The notes beneath the pieces are model-generated. The model searched no databases. It saw nothing but the letters and a program-made list of their open reading frames with translations, and was not told where the DNA came from. A stretch of 64,000 nt of DNA from Vombatus ursinus (Eukaryota; Chordata; Mammalia; Diprotodontia; Vombatidae), in the NCBI RefSeq assembly GCF_900497805.2, contig NW_020954581.1, positions 6,062,057-6,126,056 of the forward strand, given 5' to 3'. The translations under genes and the position numbers were made by a program. Each line of letters begins with the position of its first letter. Within the stretch, counting starts at the first letter, position 1. Of this stretch, positions 21,895-31,959 are shown one piece after another.

Positions 21895-22082
21895 AATCAT
21901 ATCATGTTATATGATATATCTTGTCACATTGTAGATCATATCATAGATTATATATATCTTTCTCTGTATATCATATCTCTCATATATATGATGGATTATA
22001 CCTCTCCTCTCCCCTCCCCTCCCCTCTCTCCCCTCCTCTCCCTTCCTATTCCTTCTCCTCCTTTTCTTTCCCCTCCCCTCAA
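21895..22082 (+). repeat. AT-rich run followed by a CCCCT-rich tract
   Basis: Degenerate ATATC repeats to about 21991, then some 90 bp of CCCCT/CTCC pyrimidine units. Confidence 0.9.
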
Positions 22083-22083
22083 T

Positions 22084-22654
22084 TTCCACAGTCTAGAGTT
22101 ATCCGCCCCCTCAAAAAAACAACAATAACCCAGCTTGAAGAAATGGACTAATGCCTGCCAGTATCTCACAACCTAAGGGACAAGATGTATGGATACAGTA
22201 AGTTCAACTATAAGGAAAATGAAGATAAAATAACCATTAAATACAACCCTCTTAATAACAATGATTGTATAATAGTGACTCCAAGATAATTTTGCTCCAC
22301 TTCACTTTAATGTGAGTCTGGTTGAACATCATTTGTCTCTCCCTGCTTCAAGGAGTCAGGGAAGTAAGCAAAGTCCTGTTCTTGACCCTCCAGTGAAATC
22401 CTTGAATTTTGCCCACTCTGCTAAGGTGAAAATACCTTTAGCTACTGTTGTGTTCCCTTGTTAGCTGTCTCTCATTTGACATCCGTGATTCCCTCTGGAC
22501 GTTGTGACAGTAGGTCACATACCCCATCATGGAAACTCTCCCTTACACAAACCCTTGCCCATGTATGTTTATGATTTCTTTATTTGATCTCTTTTTTTTT
22601 TCTCTCTCTCTTCAACAATGTGTTCTTTTTACCTATTCCTAATTTCTAGGTAAC
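22084..22654. other. unassigned segment, no gene seen
   Basis: Mixed composition. I see no named repeat. It borders the possible LTR and could include related sequence. Confidence 0.3.
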
Positions 22655-23045
22655 GCCTGCTCATTGCAGAATCAAGCATCTGGACAAATGGCCAGCAGCA
22701 GCATCCATCACATATGGCAACTTTATTCAATTTACTTTTGTAACCAGCGTCTGGAGAATGTGCAGAGATGGTGCAACGTCCACCTGTAGAGAATCTGGGG
22801 CGTTTGCTTCGGAGAGTGTTATGATGATATGGAATAGGTGTGCCTAGAAGAGACAGTGTAGACATCTGTAATTGGTTCTGATTGGCTAGACACATAGTGA
22901 ATAGGAGGCTCTTTGATTGGTTGAGGAGGCATTCCAAAGACCATGCCCGTATCTATCATCTCTCTCTCTTGCCTCAGTCTTGCTGCTCTGTTTTTTGTTG
23001 GATAGTGTCCAGTGAGAAACAATGCTGTAAGGGGGAGAGCCCGTG
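22655..23045 (-). mobile_element. possible solo LTR fossil
   Basis: On the reverse strand about 390 bp shows three CCAAT motifs in a row (within accaatcaaag, gccaatcagaaccaatta), then an AATAAAG signal some 220 bp on, and an end near aatgagca. That order suits the U3-R-U5 parts of a class I-type LTR. No internal retroviral region flanks it. The call rests on layout alone and could be wrong. It looks old and lone. Confidence 0.3.
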
Positions 23046-23164
23046 AGGTCTTCTTCCCTCTGAGGTCATGTGGTCTTGAGAAATGGGACTTGATTCTTGG
23101 CCTCTTTATTTGTCCTTTTCTACTCCAGGGGAAGGGAGTGGAACCTCCTTGATCTTGGGAGTTT

Positions 23165-23617
23165 CAAAAGGGGGAAAGACTTATATGAACTGATGCAGAG
23201 TAAAATAAGCAGAACCCAGAGAACACTGTACACAGTAACAGCCATATTGTGCGATGACTGACTTTGATAGAGTTAGCTCTTCTCAGCATTGCAAGTACCT
23301 AAGACAACTCCAAAAGACTCACGACGGAAAACGTGATCCTCATCCATAGAAAGAACTTGGGCATCTGAATTCAAATGGAAGTGTACTATTTGCTCTCTTT
23401 TTCTTTTATTGGTTCCTCCCATTAGTTCTAATTCTTCTTTATATCATGACTAATGTGAAAATATGTTTAATATGCATGTTTAAGTGGAAGCTATATTAGA
23501 TTACACACTGTCTTGGGAAGAGGGGAGGAGAGAAAGGGGGACAATTTAAAACTTAAAACCTTATGGAAGTGAGTGTTGAAAACCAAAAATTAATAAAGAA
23601 ATAATTTTTAAAAAAGG
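23165..23617 (+). repeat. L1 LINE 3' end
   Basis: Forward copy: gacttatatgaactgatgca, gagaacactgtacacagtaa, aagaacttgggcatctgaat, G-rich run near 23518-23540, then an A-rich tail. Approximate flanks gtttcaaaagg and ggttcagaagg may be a decayed target duplication. Confidence 0.9.
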
Positions 23618-25140
23618 TTCAGAAGGCAGCTAACATTTCAGAGATTGAAGGGAGCTGTGGTGTCTTGGCATTATAGACTTAGTTTTGCAGCTAGTGCAAT
23701 ATCAGAACAGGAGGAGCAGGGATTTATCTCCATAGAGCAAACCCAGCTGCTGGGGGCTCAAGTTGATGATAGCAGAGGAGGGACTGTCTATACCCGCTAG
23801 GTCACCTTCTGGAGCCCTGAGAGGCTGATGTAGTTAGCCTGATTTGGGGGAGAGGGGGCCACATCATATGCTACATTTTAAAACTCTCTTTGTGACTGAG
23901 GAATGGGGAGAAATGTCCAAATATCTGCAGAGAAAATCATGGTGAAATTGCCTGGCTTTGTCCTTAACAAACTAGAAACCTGTTAAGAGATGACAACAGC
24001 AACAACAACAATAATGATGATGAAAAGAAAAAACAACCTTTAAAAATGGCTTAGAACCTGCCCCTCCTTTTCTTCCTAAAATTAGCAAGCAACAGAGAGG
24101 ATTATTTTTCTTCTGAAAGCCTCCTTTAGAAAACTCTTAAGATAACAAAGATGATACTCAGTGCTTGACTAAGTATTATGTACTACTGTTTGTGTGAAAC
24201 AGAGATAGTCTTATTTGTATAATCCCGAAACATGTTTCTGTCTTTAGGATCCATGTCCTTTCTGTCCTGTCTTTCAGGTACCTAGCCTACAAGGAATTTA
24301 CTATTACCCAGCAATGGAGAGTAGGTTAAAAAAAAAAAATCAACACAAGAAAGCAACGATTCTGATTAAGTAAATTCCATTGAACTCTTTCTAGTAAGCA
24401 TTATTCAGGTCAGGAATGCTAATTTGTCCTGCAGGGGGCTGTGGGTAATTACCCAGAAAAACTATCAGCTTTATTGAGTTGCTACAAAATAGTATTACTG
24501 AATGGTGCACTGCAAAGGAAGACAACCTTGATATGTACTCACAGAAGACGGTGGATTTTTCCCCTTCCCATGTCATCCTTTTCGCTCCCCCACTCCCCGT
24601 ACAGTTTTACAGACCATACAGAAATGCTAATAAATGGCACTTTGCTTAGCAAAAGAAAGCAGTGCCAGTGTGGCTTCCGCCTTAATAGTCAAATAAAATT
24701 AGCAGCACGCAAAACGTTGAAGGATGCAAAAACCGTCGGAGGAGTGCTAGCCTGCTCCGGTCCTCATGGCAGTTTTCGGCTCTGCGCATATTTAAAGTTG
24801 CGTTGAATCAGAACCGTCTTAAAAAAAATGAAGCGAACGTGGCACCTTGGCCGAGTTCCAGCTACCTCAAAGAAATGCTGACGGCCCTAAAATCGAGATA
24901 ATTTAGTCCCATATGGGAATCCATACCACAATTATATTGTCCCTGTTCCGACACAGCCCTGATTTTGCACTTCTTTCTGTGTGCCTCCTTATAATTTTAA
25001 TTCCCTTCACCAATAAAGCAATTTACATTCACGTAGTCTTCCTGGCGAGGGCAGAACGAGGGAGAAATCTGCAACATGACCTTGGTCTCTTTCCAGTTGA
25101 TTACAGAGAAACAAACTCTCTGACTAAACTGTTCTCTCTG
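23618..25140. other. low-repeat segment, CpG-retaining in part
   Basis: About 1.5 kb free of recognised SINE, L1 or L2. At 24443-24454 is the perfect palindrome gggtaattaccc, whose centre TAATTA is a homeodomain-type site. From 24685 to 24900 CpG is much denser than nearby. The 121-codon frame at 24441-24806 has no domain. Candidate regulatory DNA by inference. Confidence 0.45.
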
Positions 25141-25146
25141 GTTCTT

Positions 25147-25184
<38 letters not shown>

Positions 25185-25195
25185 CCTCCCTCCCT
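25141..25195 (+). repeat. (CT)n microsatellite
   Basis: Run of CT units with CCCTCC at its right edge. Confidence 0.95.
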
Positions 25196-25337
25196 TTTAA
25201 TTGTCATGGAACATCACACAACAAAACATGCTACAAAACTCACAATGGATAACTATCTGGAGGGTGACAATTCTGTTTCATTTAGAAACATGGACTTGAT
25301 TCGTATTTCCTCATTTGTCCGTTTAATGCACAGAGAT

Positions 25338-25470
25338 CACACGATCATGGATTCACATCTAGAAGGAACGTCATCTAGCCTATCCCCCCTCATTTAACAA
25401 ATGAGGAAACTGAAACCCAGAGAAATTAAACTGCTTGCCTAAAGTCACATAGGCAATAGGATTTTAGAAC
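25338..25470 (-). repeat. MIR/Ther-type SINE fragment
   Basis: acaaatgaggaaactgaaac, then ctgcttgcctaaagtcacat. Confidence 0.85.
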
Positions 25471-25549
25471 GAATTATAGACATTTCTCAGCCTACCAACT
25501 ATGGATATACCGCATAACTCTACTGGGCTTTCTTCTCTGTCTTCTCTTT

Positions 25550-26580
25550 CTTTCTCTCCTCCCTCTCCTCATTTTCTCCTACAGTTTTAATTATCATCTC
25601 TATGCAGATTTACATATTTAGCCCCAGTGTGTCCTTCATCACTGAGAGCATACTAGATTTTCAAATTGAATGTCCCATAGATATTTCAAATTTGACATAT
25701 CCCAAACAGAACTTACTATCTTTCCCTCCAAACCCATCCCCCTGCTGAACCTCCTTATTTCTTTTGAGGGTACCATCATCCTTCTAGTCATCCAAGTTTG
25801 CAACTTTGGTGTTATCCTTGATATCATTCTCTGTTTTTTCACACATCCTTTCAGTCACCAAATTGTGTCCTTTCTACCTTCACGATATCTCTTGCATCAA
25901 AGTCCTCTTTGGTCACACATCCATGCCCGCTTCATTTCAGTCCCTCATCCCTTTACTCCTAGACTATTGCTATAGCCACCTAATTGGTCACCCTACCTCA
26001 AGTCTCTCCCCATGCCAGTCCATCTCCCACACAACTGCTATGGTGATTTTCCTTAAGTGCAGATCTGGCCATGTCATTCCACTCCTCAATCAATTCTGGT
26101 GACTTCTTATCATCAGGGTCAAACATAAACTGCTCTGTTCGACTTTAAAGTCCTTCACAAGCTGGCCCAGACCTATGTATCACTCTCTTTCCTGACTCTG
26201 GCATTGTTGCTGTTCTTCACACATGACATTCCATCTCCCCTCTTTAGCTGTTTGCACTCATCTAGTCCCATGCCTGGAATTCTTTCCCTCTTCACCTCAG
26301 TCTCAGAGAATGCCTCACTTCCTTCAAGAGTCAACCCAAGCACCGTCTTCTGTATGAAGCTTTTCCTGATCCTTCTCCAATTGAAAGTCCCCTTCCTCTC
26401 CCCCATTTGGTATTTAACTACCTTAGTTTTATTTTTTATTCATTCTGTATAAAATTATACAGGTGGATACTCTCTCCTCCAGTATAATGCAAGCTTATGA
26501 AGATCGGGGATTGTGTTACTTTTTGTCATTGTATCTCCAGCCCCTAGAGTATCTTAGATGCTTAATAAATGCTTATTGAT
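25550..26580 (+). repeat. long L2 LINE 3' region (about 1 kb)
   Basis: The longest continuous L2 here. It runs from the C-terminal coding region through the 3' UTR (gcctggaattctttccctct, cttcaagagtcaacccaagc) to cttaataaatgcttattgat. The coding part is listed separately. Confidence 0.92.
25670..26102 (+). pseudogene. L2 reverse transcriptase C-terminal remnant
   Basis: The frame at 25670-25975 has FEGTIILL and NFGVILDIIL, matching the L2 pattern NGT.I followed by NLGVILDS. The frame at 25806-26102 continues with DYCYSHLIGHPTSSLSP and VIFLKCRSGHVIPLLNQFW, matching DYCNSLLTGLPASSL and VIFLKC.SDHVTPLL. The switch of frame shows at least one frameshift. Catalytic motifs lie upstream of this piece and are absent. 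Confidence 0.9.
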
Positions 26581-26587
26581 TGATAAA

Positions 26588-26775
26588 TGTAAAGGCTGAA
26601 GGGACTTCAAAAGTGATCTCTTCCAATCTCCTTATTTTACAGATTAAGAAACTGAGGCTAAAGAAGTTAAGATCTTTTTAAAAGTCATGGCAGTAGTAGT
26701 CATTCCAAGCAGGTGTTGAACCCTGGTCTTCTGGCTTCAGAGTCAGTGTTCTTTCCACCATACCCTAGTTCCTCT
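26588..26775 (-). repeat. MIR/Ther-type SINE
   Basis: Reverse copy: ggctgaagggacttcaaaag, cagattaagaaactgaggct, ctttccaccataccctagtt. Confidence 0.88.
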
Positions 26776-26917
26776 TTAATAAATAGTATTAGTAAGGAAC
26801 AGAGTTAGGATTCAAACCCAGGTCCTCTAATATCAATTAGAGTGATGTTTGCAGTGAAAGCTAAAAAATTTCCTTGAGTCTACACCTTCGCCTGTGCATC
26901 CACATGCATGCTTGAGT

Positions 26918-26920
26918 ACA

Positions 26921-26965
<45 letters not shown>
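26918..26965 (+). repeat. (CA)n microsatellite
   Basis: About 20 CA units. Confidence 0.97.
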
Positions 26966-26966
<1 letters not shown>

Positions 26967-27660
26967 CCAACATTCACAAGATCCCATGGGGGAAATAGGT
27001 GCTCTTAAGAAACTCTGAGATTTGAAGAATGAGGAATTCCCAGCTTTTACTAAGTCTCACCCTTTATTGAAATAAATTGAAAAATATGGTTGTTTGATTC
27101 AATAAGACCTACCCTGACACTTCATAAATGTTTAATAAAACAATAATAATTTCCAGAACTTTGTTTTTGATATAATTTGCTCCAAACAGTGTCAACGTCT
27201 CATATTCATTTGAAACATGTTTCCTTTTGGTCTCACTCTGCCAGCCTTAAATGATAAAGCTGAACATTAAAAACATGTGGAAAGCATAATCATATCAAAC
27301 AATTAAACTTTGACTGAAAGAAAAGGAGCAGTATTAACTTTTTTTCTTTTCTCATATTTTCTTTCTTTTTTGGTAATGCTTGGAGGGGAAAAACTGAGCA
27401 AGTTTGCTGCCATTGTTATAAAGGATAAAATTAGAGAAGCAAAATATTCAAGAAACAATCAGAAATCCCACTAATTATTCTGTGTATTGGAAAATCTCTT
27501 ATCTTCTTTAGTCTTATTCTTAATTGAATGGGAGAACAACATTCTCAGGGAATCAACAGCATCCTGATTGAATAGTGCTCCTGAGGGTGGATAGATTTGC
27601 TTCACATTCAAAATGTTTTCCACCAATGCCAAACAGGTAAGGAAAGGATGGGAGCATTTG
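26966..27660. other. unique segment, no gene seen
   Basis: AT-rich and without a recognised repeat. No usable frame. Confidence 0.4.
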
Positions 27661-27661
27661 G

Positions 27662-27772
27662 TTTAATCAATCAATTAGCATTTATTAAGCACCTACTCTA
27701 CCGTGCTAGAGATACAAAAAGATGAAAAAGATGGTCTGTGGCCTCAAGGAGCTTACAGTCTAATGGAGATTT
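27662..27772 (-). repeat. L2 LINE 3' end
   Basis: Reverse tail: caatcaattagcatttatta, agcacctactctaccgtgct, ctcaaggagcttacagtcta. Confidence 0.9.
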
Positions 27773-27836
27773 GGCCACAATATCCATTTTATTTCACGGT
27801 GAGGGTGGAGAGGAAGGGTAAGGGAAAGCCTCCCTC

Positions 27837-27902
27837 ATAGGATCATAGGATTCAGAGCTGGAAGGGACCTTACTGATAATCTTCTTCAACCCTCTTATTT
27901 TA
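27837..27902 (-). repeat. MIR/Ther SINE, left part of a split copy
   Basis: Reverse SINE (ttcagagctggaagggacct) cut after ccctcttatttta. The remainder begins at 28802 with the same 13 bases. Confidence 0.88.
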
Positions 27903-28111
27903 TTATTCTTTAAAACTGTATTGTCAGATTTCTATTGATGCCTTTTATTTCTACATCACAAATAATTTTTGATGTAACTCAACCCCAAGAGTTAAGTAAA
28001 ACGAACCAATGCACTGATTGCATCATGTCACACCCATAATCCTCTGCTTCCCTAATGAGAGGAAGGAGGTAGATTTCACCATGTGTTATCCAGTATCAAG
28101 ACTGATGGGTA
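27903..28111 (-). repeat. L1 LINE 3' UTR, left part
   Basis: Antisense L1 3' UTR of the type also seen at 8610 and 50975. Inserted into the MIR, with a perfect 13-bp target duplication at 27890-27902 and 28802-28814. Itself interrupted by another MIR. Confidence 0.75.
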
Positions 28112-28370
28112 GCCTGGCTTGGTGGATAGAATGCTGGACTTGGAATTAGGAAGATCTGAATTTGAATGTGACCTGAAAAGTTAACTAGCTATGTGACCCT
28201 GAGCAAATCACTTAGAATCTCCCAGCCTCAGTTTCCTCCTCTGTAAAATAGAGCTAACAATAGCATCTGTCCTCCAGAGTTGTTGTGAGAATCAAATGAA
28301 ATAATATATTTAAAATATTTTGAAAACCCTATTATCATATAATATTTAAATAATATTAGCTACAAAGCTT
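28112..28370 (+). repeat. MIR SINE inside the L1
   Basis: Forward copy, near full length: ttggtggatagaatgctgga, tagctatgtgaccctgagca, agttgttgtgagaatcaaat. L1 sequence lies on both sides. Confidence 0.88.
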
Positions 28371-28801
28371 TTACTGTCATTTTCATTTATATTATTTTAT
28401 CATTATATATATTGTTCTCTTGGTTCTGTTTATTTCACTACACATGAGTTCATACATGCCTTCCCATACTTCTCTGAAATTCCCACTTCTGTTGTTTCTT
28501 ATAACATATTCACATGCCACAGTTTGTTGGGTCATTCTCCATTATGAATACCTACTTTATTTCTAGTTTGTGTTATCACAAAAAGTGCTGCTAGGAATAT
28601 TTTTGTGAATAATGTTTATCTTCGATCTTCTTTGGGCATATACACAGTAGTGCTATGAACCATTTGATTATTTTTCCACATAATTCCAAATTGTTTTCCA
28701 GAATGGCTGAATCAATTCACAACACCACCAACAATATGTGAATGCTTTTGCTCTCTCACAGCCCTCCCATATTTTATCATCTTTTCAACTTTGATGTAAC
28801 T
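28371..28801 (-). repeat. L1 LINE 3' UTR, right part
   Basis: Antisense L1: catgagttcatacatgcctt, cccatacttctctgaaattc, gttgggtcattctccattat, caccaccaacaatatgtgaa. Confidence 0.88.
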
Positions 28802-28935
28802 CCCTCTTATTTTACAAATGAGGAAATTGAGGCCCAGAGAAGAGAAACAATTTGCCCAAGGTCACACAAGGTTTTAAGTAGTAGAGAGAAGTCCTGGATT
28901 TGGATCTTCTGTCTCCCAATCCAGTGCTCAGAACT
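28802..28935 (-). repeat. MIR/Ther SINE, right part of a split copy
   Basis: Resumes with the duplicated 13 bases, then acaaatgaggaaattgaggc, caatttgcccaaggtcacac. Confidence 0.9.
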
Positions 28936-28979
28936 ATTTTTAAGCAAAATTTCCATATATTCTAATAGAAAGTATATAG

Positions 28980-29098
28980 TAGAATTCCTCATTAGAATGT
29001 AAGCTTCTTGAGGGAAAGGCCTGTTCGACTTTTGTTCTTTCAATCACCAGTACATAGCACAGTGTCATGCATAAGGTAACTGCTTAATAAATGATTCA
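28980..29098 (+). repeat. L2 LINE 3' terminus
   Basis: ttagaatgtaagcttcttga, agtacatagcacagtgtcat, actgcttaataaatgattca. Confidence 0.9.
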
Positions 29099-29222
29099 GA
29101 TTCATGAATTAAATTTGCTCTTATTTCTCAGGAGTACAAGGAAATGATTAAAAAGGTTGAGCCTTTGAATGGACTTGGAAAGGAAATAGAGGACACTGGA
29201 GCCCTAGGAATCACTTCTTAAA

Positions 29223-29397
29223 GAAGGAACACTGAATCTGGCGATAGAGGAGGATCTAGGTTTGAATCCAAGCTGCCACTGATCATTTGTGTGTCTTTGG
29301 GCAACTTGCTTTACCTTGCCTCAGTTTCCTTTTTTGTAAAATGAGGGATCTGTTCTTGATGGCCTCTAAGGTCCCTTCCAGTTCTAATTCTGTGATC
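29223..29397 (+). repeat. MIR/Ther-type SINE
   Basis: Forward copy: ctaggtttgaatccaagctg, ttgcctcagtttcctttttt, ctctaaggtcccttccagtt. Confidence 0.9.
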
Positions 29398-29402
29398 ACT
29401 CG

Positions 29403-29484
29403 ATACATCAGCAAACACTAATTAAGCATCTGTTATATGCCAGGCACTGTGCTGATGCTGAGGTTTCAAAGACAGAAATGAAAC
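29403..29484 (-). repeat. L2 LINE tail, left of a MITE
   Basis: Reverse L2: taattaagcatctgttatat, gccaggcactgtgctgatgc, then gacagaaatgaaac. Continues at 29819. Confidence 0.88.
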
Positions 29485-29818
29485 ATAGTTATTCCTTCCA
29501 CATCGTGACTTTCTCCATCACAGTTTTGATATATCACAGTTTGGCGTAAGAAGTTAAATGAGAATTTTGAGGGAGTTTTGCAGAAACCGCTGACAACATA
29601 TGAAGGCTAGTAGATGGCGCAGAAAAAAATTAGAAAACTCAGGAATGCGTAAAATACATGTGTAGTATTCTATAACATAAACTAATTTCATTTTTTAATA
29701 CCATAATAATTCGAACTTCTTCTCTGGTATGAAGAGAGGGCCAAAAATTTTACACAGATTTGCTAGATTGCGGGGGCATCGCACCCCTAACCTTCTCTAT
29801 GTGGAAGGGATTACCATA
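29485..29818 (+). mobile_element. Tigger-like MITE, copy 1
   Basis: A 334-bp non-autonomous DNA transposon. The left end catagttattccttccacat and the complement of the right end (tatggtaatcccttccacat) form terminal inverted repeats of about 20 bp. The CAGTTATCCCTT-like end and TA flanks suit the Tc1/mariner Tigger group. It splits a reverse L2 cleanly. About three-quarters identical by eye to 35093-35407. No transposase frame. Confidence 0.78.
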
Positions 29819-29900
29819 ATGTCTGCCTTCAAAGAGCTTATATTCTATCAGGGAAGAAAATATGTAGGTATACAAACATATATGAGATATCTACAAAATA
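29819..29900 (-). repeat. L2 LINE tail, right of a MITE
   Basis: Continues the element left at 29484: tgccttcaaagagcttatat, tctatcagggaagaaaatat. Confidence 0.85.
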
Positions 29901-29937
29901 CAAAACGTACATTGAAAGTGAGAGGTGTGTGGATAAA

Positions 29938-30060
29938 GATGTGATCTTGACATTAGGTAGATCCAGAAGACCTGAGGGTTTAATTCCTTCTCTGACACAT
30001 AGCATGTAGCAAACACTGGATAAGTCATTTAATCTCTCAGGGGCTCTGGCAAACTTTAGA
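29938..30060 (+). repeat. MIR-type SINE fragment
   Basis: Forward, diverged: gacctgagggtttaattcct, gataagtcatttaatctctc. Confidence 0.65.
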
Positions 30061-31750
30061 CCACAAATCTCATCCCCCCTCGGGCAGAAGAAATTTCTCC
30101 CTTGGAAATTCCCACTCTGATAAAATCCCAGGTCCAGTAAAAAACAAAACAAAATAAAACAACGTCATTACTATGATATGACAAGAGGAATTATTCAGGT
30201 GCACACATGCCCACATAGCCAACCCAGACTATTCCTCCCCATCTTCCGTGTCAAGATCATTTTAAAAAATGCTGGGAAGATAGCGTTACCTATGAAAGAA
30301 GATGGCTCAATAATAGCGGGTTCAAAGTGTTCACATGTACTAATAATGAAATACACTGAAGTCTTTTTCATTCTTTCTACACCCTGACAATGACAGAGAA
30401 GAGACGACAGATCATTTGCCCTCCCCAGCCTCCCCAGGGATTCAGTGGCAGCTCTCCCTTTTCACTGTAACTGTAACCCATGTCTAATAATGGCATTTCA
30501 GCTGGAATTTTTAAAAGAAAAAAATCAATAGGATCACAAATGCATGACTTCTGGAGTCCTAGCCTAGAGAATATAAAAATCGTCTTTTACTGTGGCTCAT
30601 TTTAAGGGAAAATGAAGACCATATGCCTTGCTGGCTGACCTACAGTATCGCCAAGATTGTATTAAGGAGTGTGAAAGAGTGAGCTTGTCAGGTTAACACT
30701 TCTGGTTTTAATAAGAGTTTTGGTTTGGGACCTTCATTTCATTACTCACCTCGGTCTTCATCTAGCAGCCCTCGCTCAAGCCAAATCCCACCTCCCTACT
30801 CCCCACCCCAGGATGCTAAAATTGGGCCACTGGGGGATTCCTGCCGGCTAGTTCCGTCTGCTTTCAACTATTGAGTGGATAAGCACCTGAGAAATATTAT
30901 CATCATATTCAGCGTCCCTATTATCATTAACACTCCAAACACAGCTAGCTCTGCAAGTAATAATTATTAACATGAATGTTAGTTCAGTCTAATTTGGTTC
31001 ATTAGCAGGATAACGCCTTTGATTTCTAAAGAGGCATCATGACACTTTAATCAGAGGGTAGGGCCAAGCCTGGTTATCGGCCGTCATTTACATCACTTTT
31101 TAAAATATATATATATATATATTTTTTTTTTCTTCTCCTGCCAATAGGGGTATATCAAGGAGGGAGAGAGAGAGCAAACCAACTTCAGCAACTTTCTATC
31201 CTGTAGTGACTTGGACCCTCTGCCTGTCACCCCAGAATTTGTTCTGTTAGGGGGAAGAGTCTTGCAAGGATTACAAAGGTTTCCTTGTGCCTGTATACTG
31301 CTAAATCCCCACATATCCCCACATGCCGTTGGAGCCTGCTGACTGCCTGAATCAGCCCCTCCTGTTTGCATACAGGGGAAGGCTGGTGCAAACAATTCAA
31401 CGAAGCAGCCAGCCTGGCACAGACAATCAGGGTGTCATTTCAGCTCGGTGCCAGTTGTTAATCCACTGGGTTTACATAAAACATGGAAAATGGGGCTTTG
31501 TTATTTAAACAGGTCTTTCAAGCTCTGTGGACAGAGGTCTCTTTTTTTTCCCCTCCTTAAAAAAAAACACAGTTTTTTTTTTTTTAAACATTCACAGTAG
31601 TGCTTGTTAGGACCCTAGTAATATGATGTCCCCTTCAATACAAGTAAAGGGAGGTGATTATGGTAAATTCATATAAAGGTCAAAATGCTCCATGTTCCAT
31701 ATCAGTTACAAAGCAGTTATCTGAATAGGGCACAAGGCCCATATAATTGC
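30061..31750. other. low-repeat island 1, candidate non-coding constraint
   Basis: About 1.7 kb with no recognised SINE, L2 or L1, apart from short A/T runs near 31105-31130 and 31555-31590. It contains AT-rich homeodomain-like clusters (taataattattaac at 30959, cattagcaggataacgcctt near 31000), a TTTGCATA octamer-like site at 31366 and gacaatcagg at 31422. Open frames on the two strands conflict and have no domain. Its role is inferred, not shown. Confidence 0.45.
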
Positions 31751-31754
31751 AAAA

Positions 31755-31958
31755 TAGCCTTAACTTTTTTTGTGTCGTGGACCCCTTTGGCTATCTGGCG
31801 AAACCTATGAACCCCTTCTTGGGAAAAACATTTTTAAATGCATAAAACAAAATATATAGGATTAAAAAGGAAACCAGTTCGACTGAAATAAGTCTATCAG
31901 AATACTAAGAACAATCAAAACAAACAAATTATGTCTCCCAGTTTAAAAGCCCGTGGGC
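31755..31958 (+). repeat. hAT-Charlie-like MITE, copy 2
   Basis: Left end ccttaactttttttgtgtcg, then tggacccctttggctatctg, aaatgcataaaacaaaatat. Same body as 21630-21795. It lies between the two quiet islands. No transposase frame. Confidence 0.65.
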
Positions 31959-31959
31959 T

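Noticed and set aside
22819-23140. Reverse-strand frame after a splice-acceptor-like word (ctctcccccttacag)
   Set aside because: Looks like a terminal exon at first, but the CCAAT words and AATAAAG order fit an LTR-like element better, and the protein has no recognised domain.
24441-24806. 121-codon forward frame
   Set aside because: Longest frame outside low-complexity DNA and repeats, but it has no domain, no splice or promoter evidence, and one such frame is expected by chance in 64 kb.
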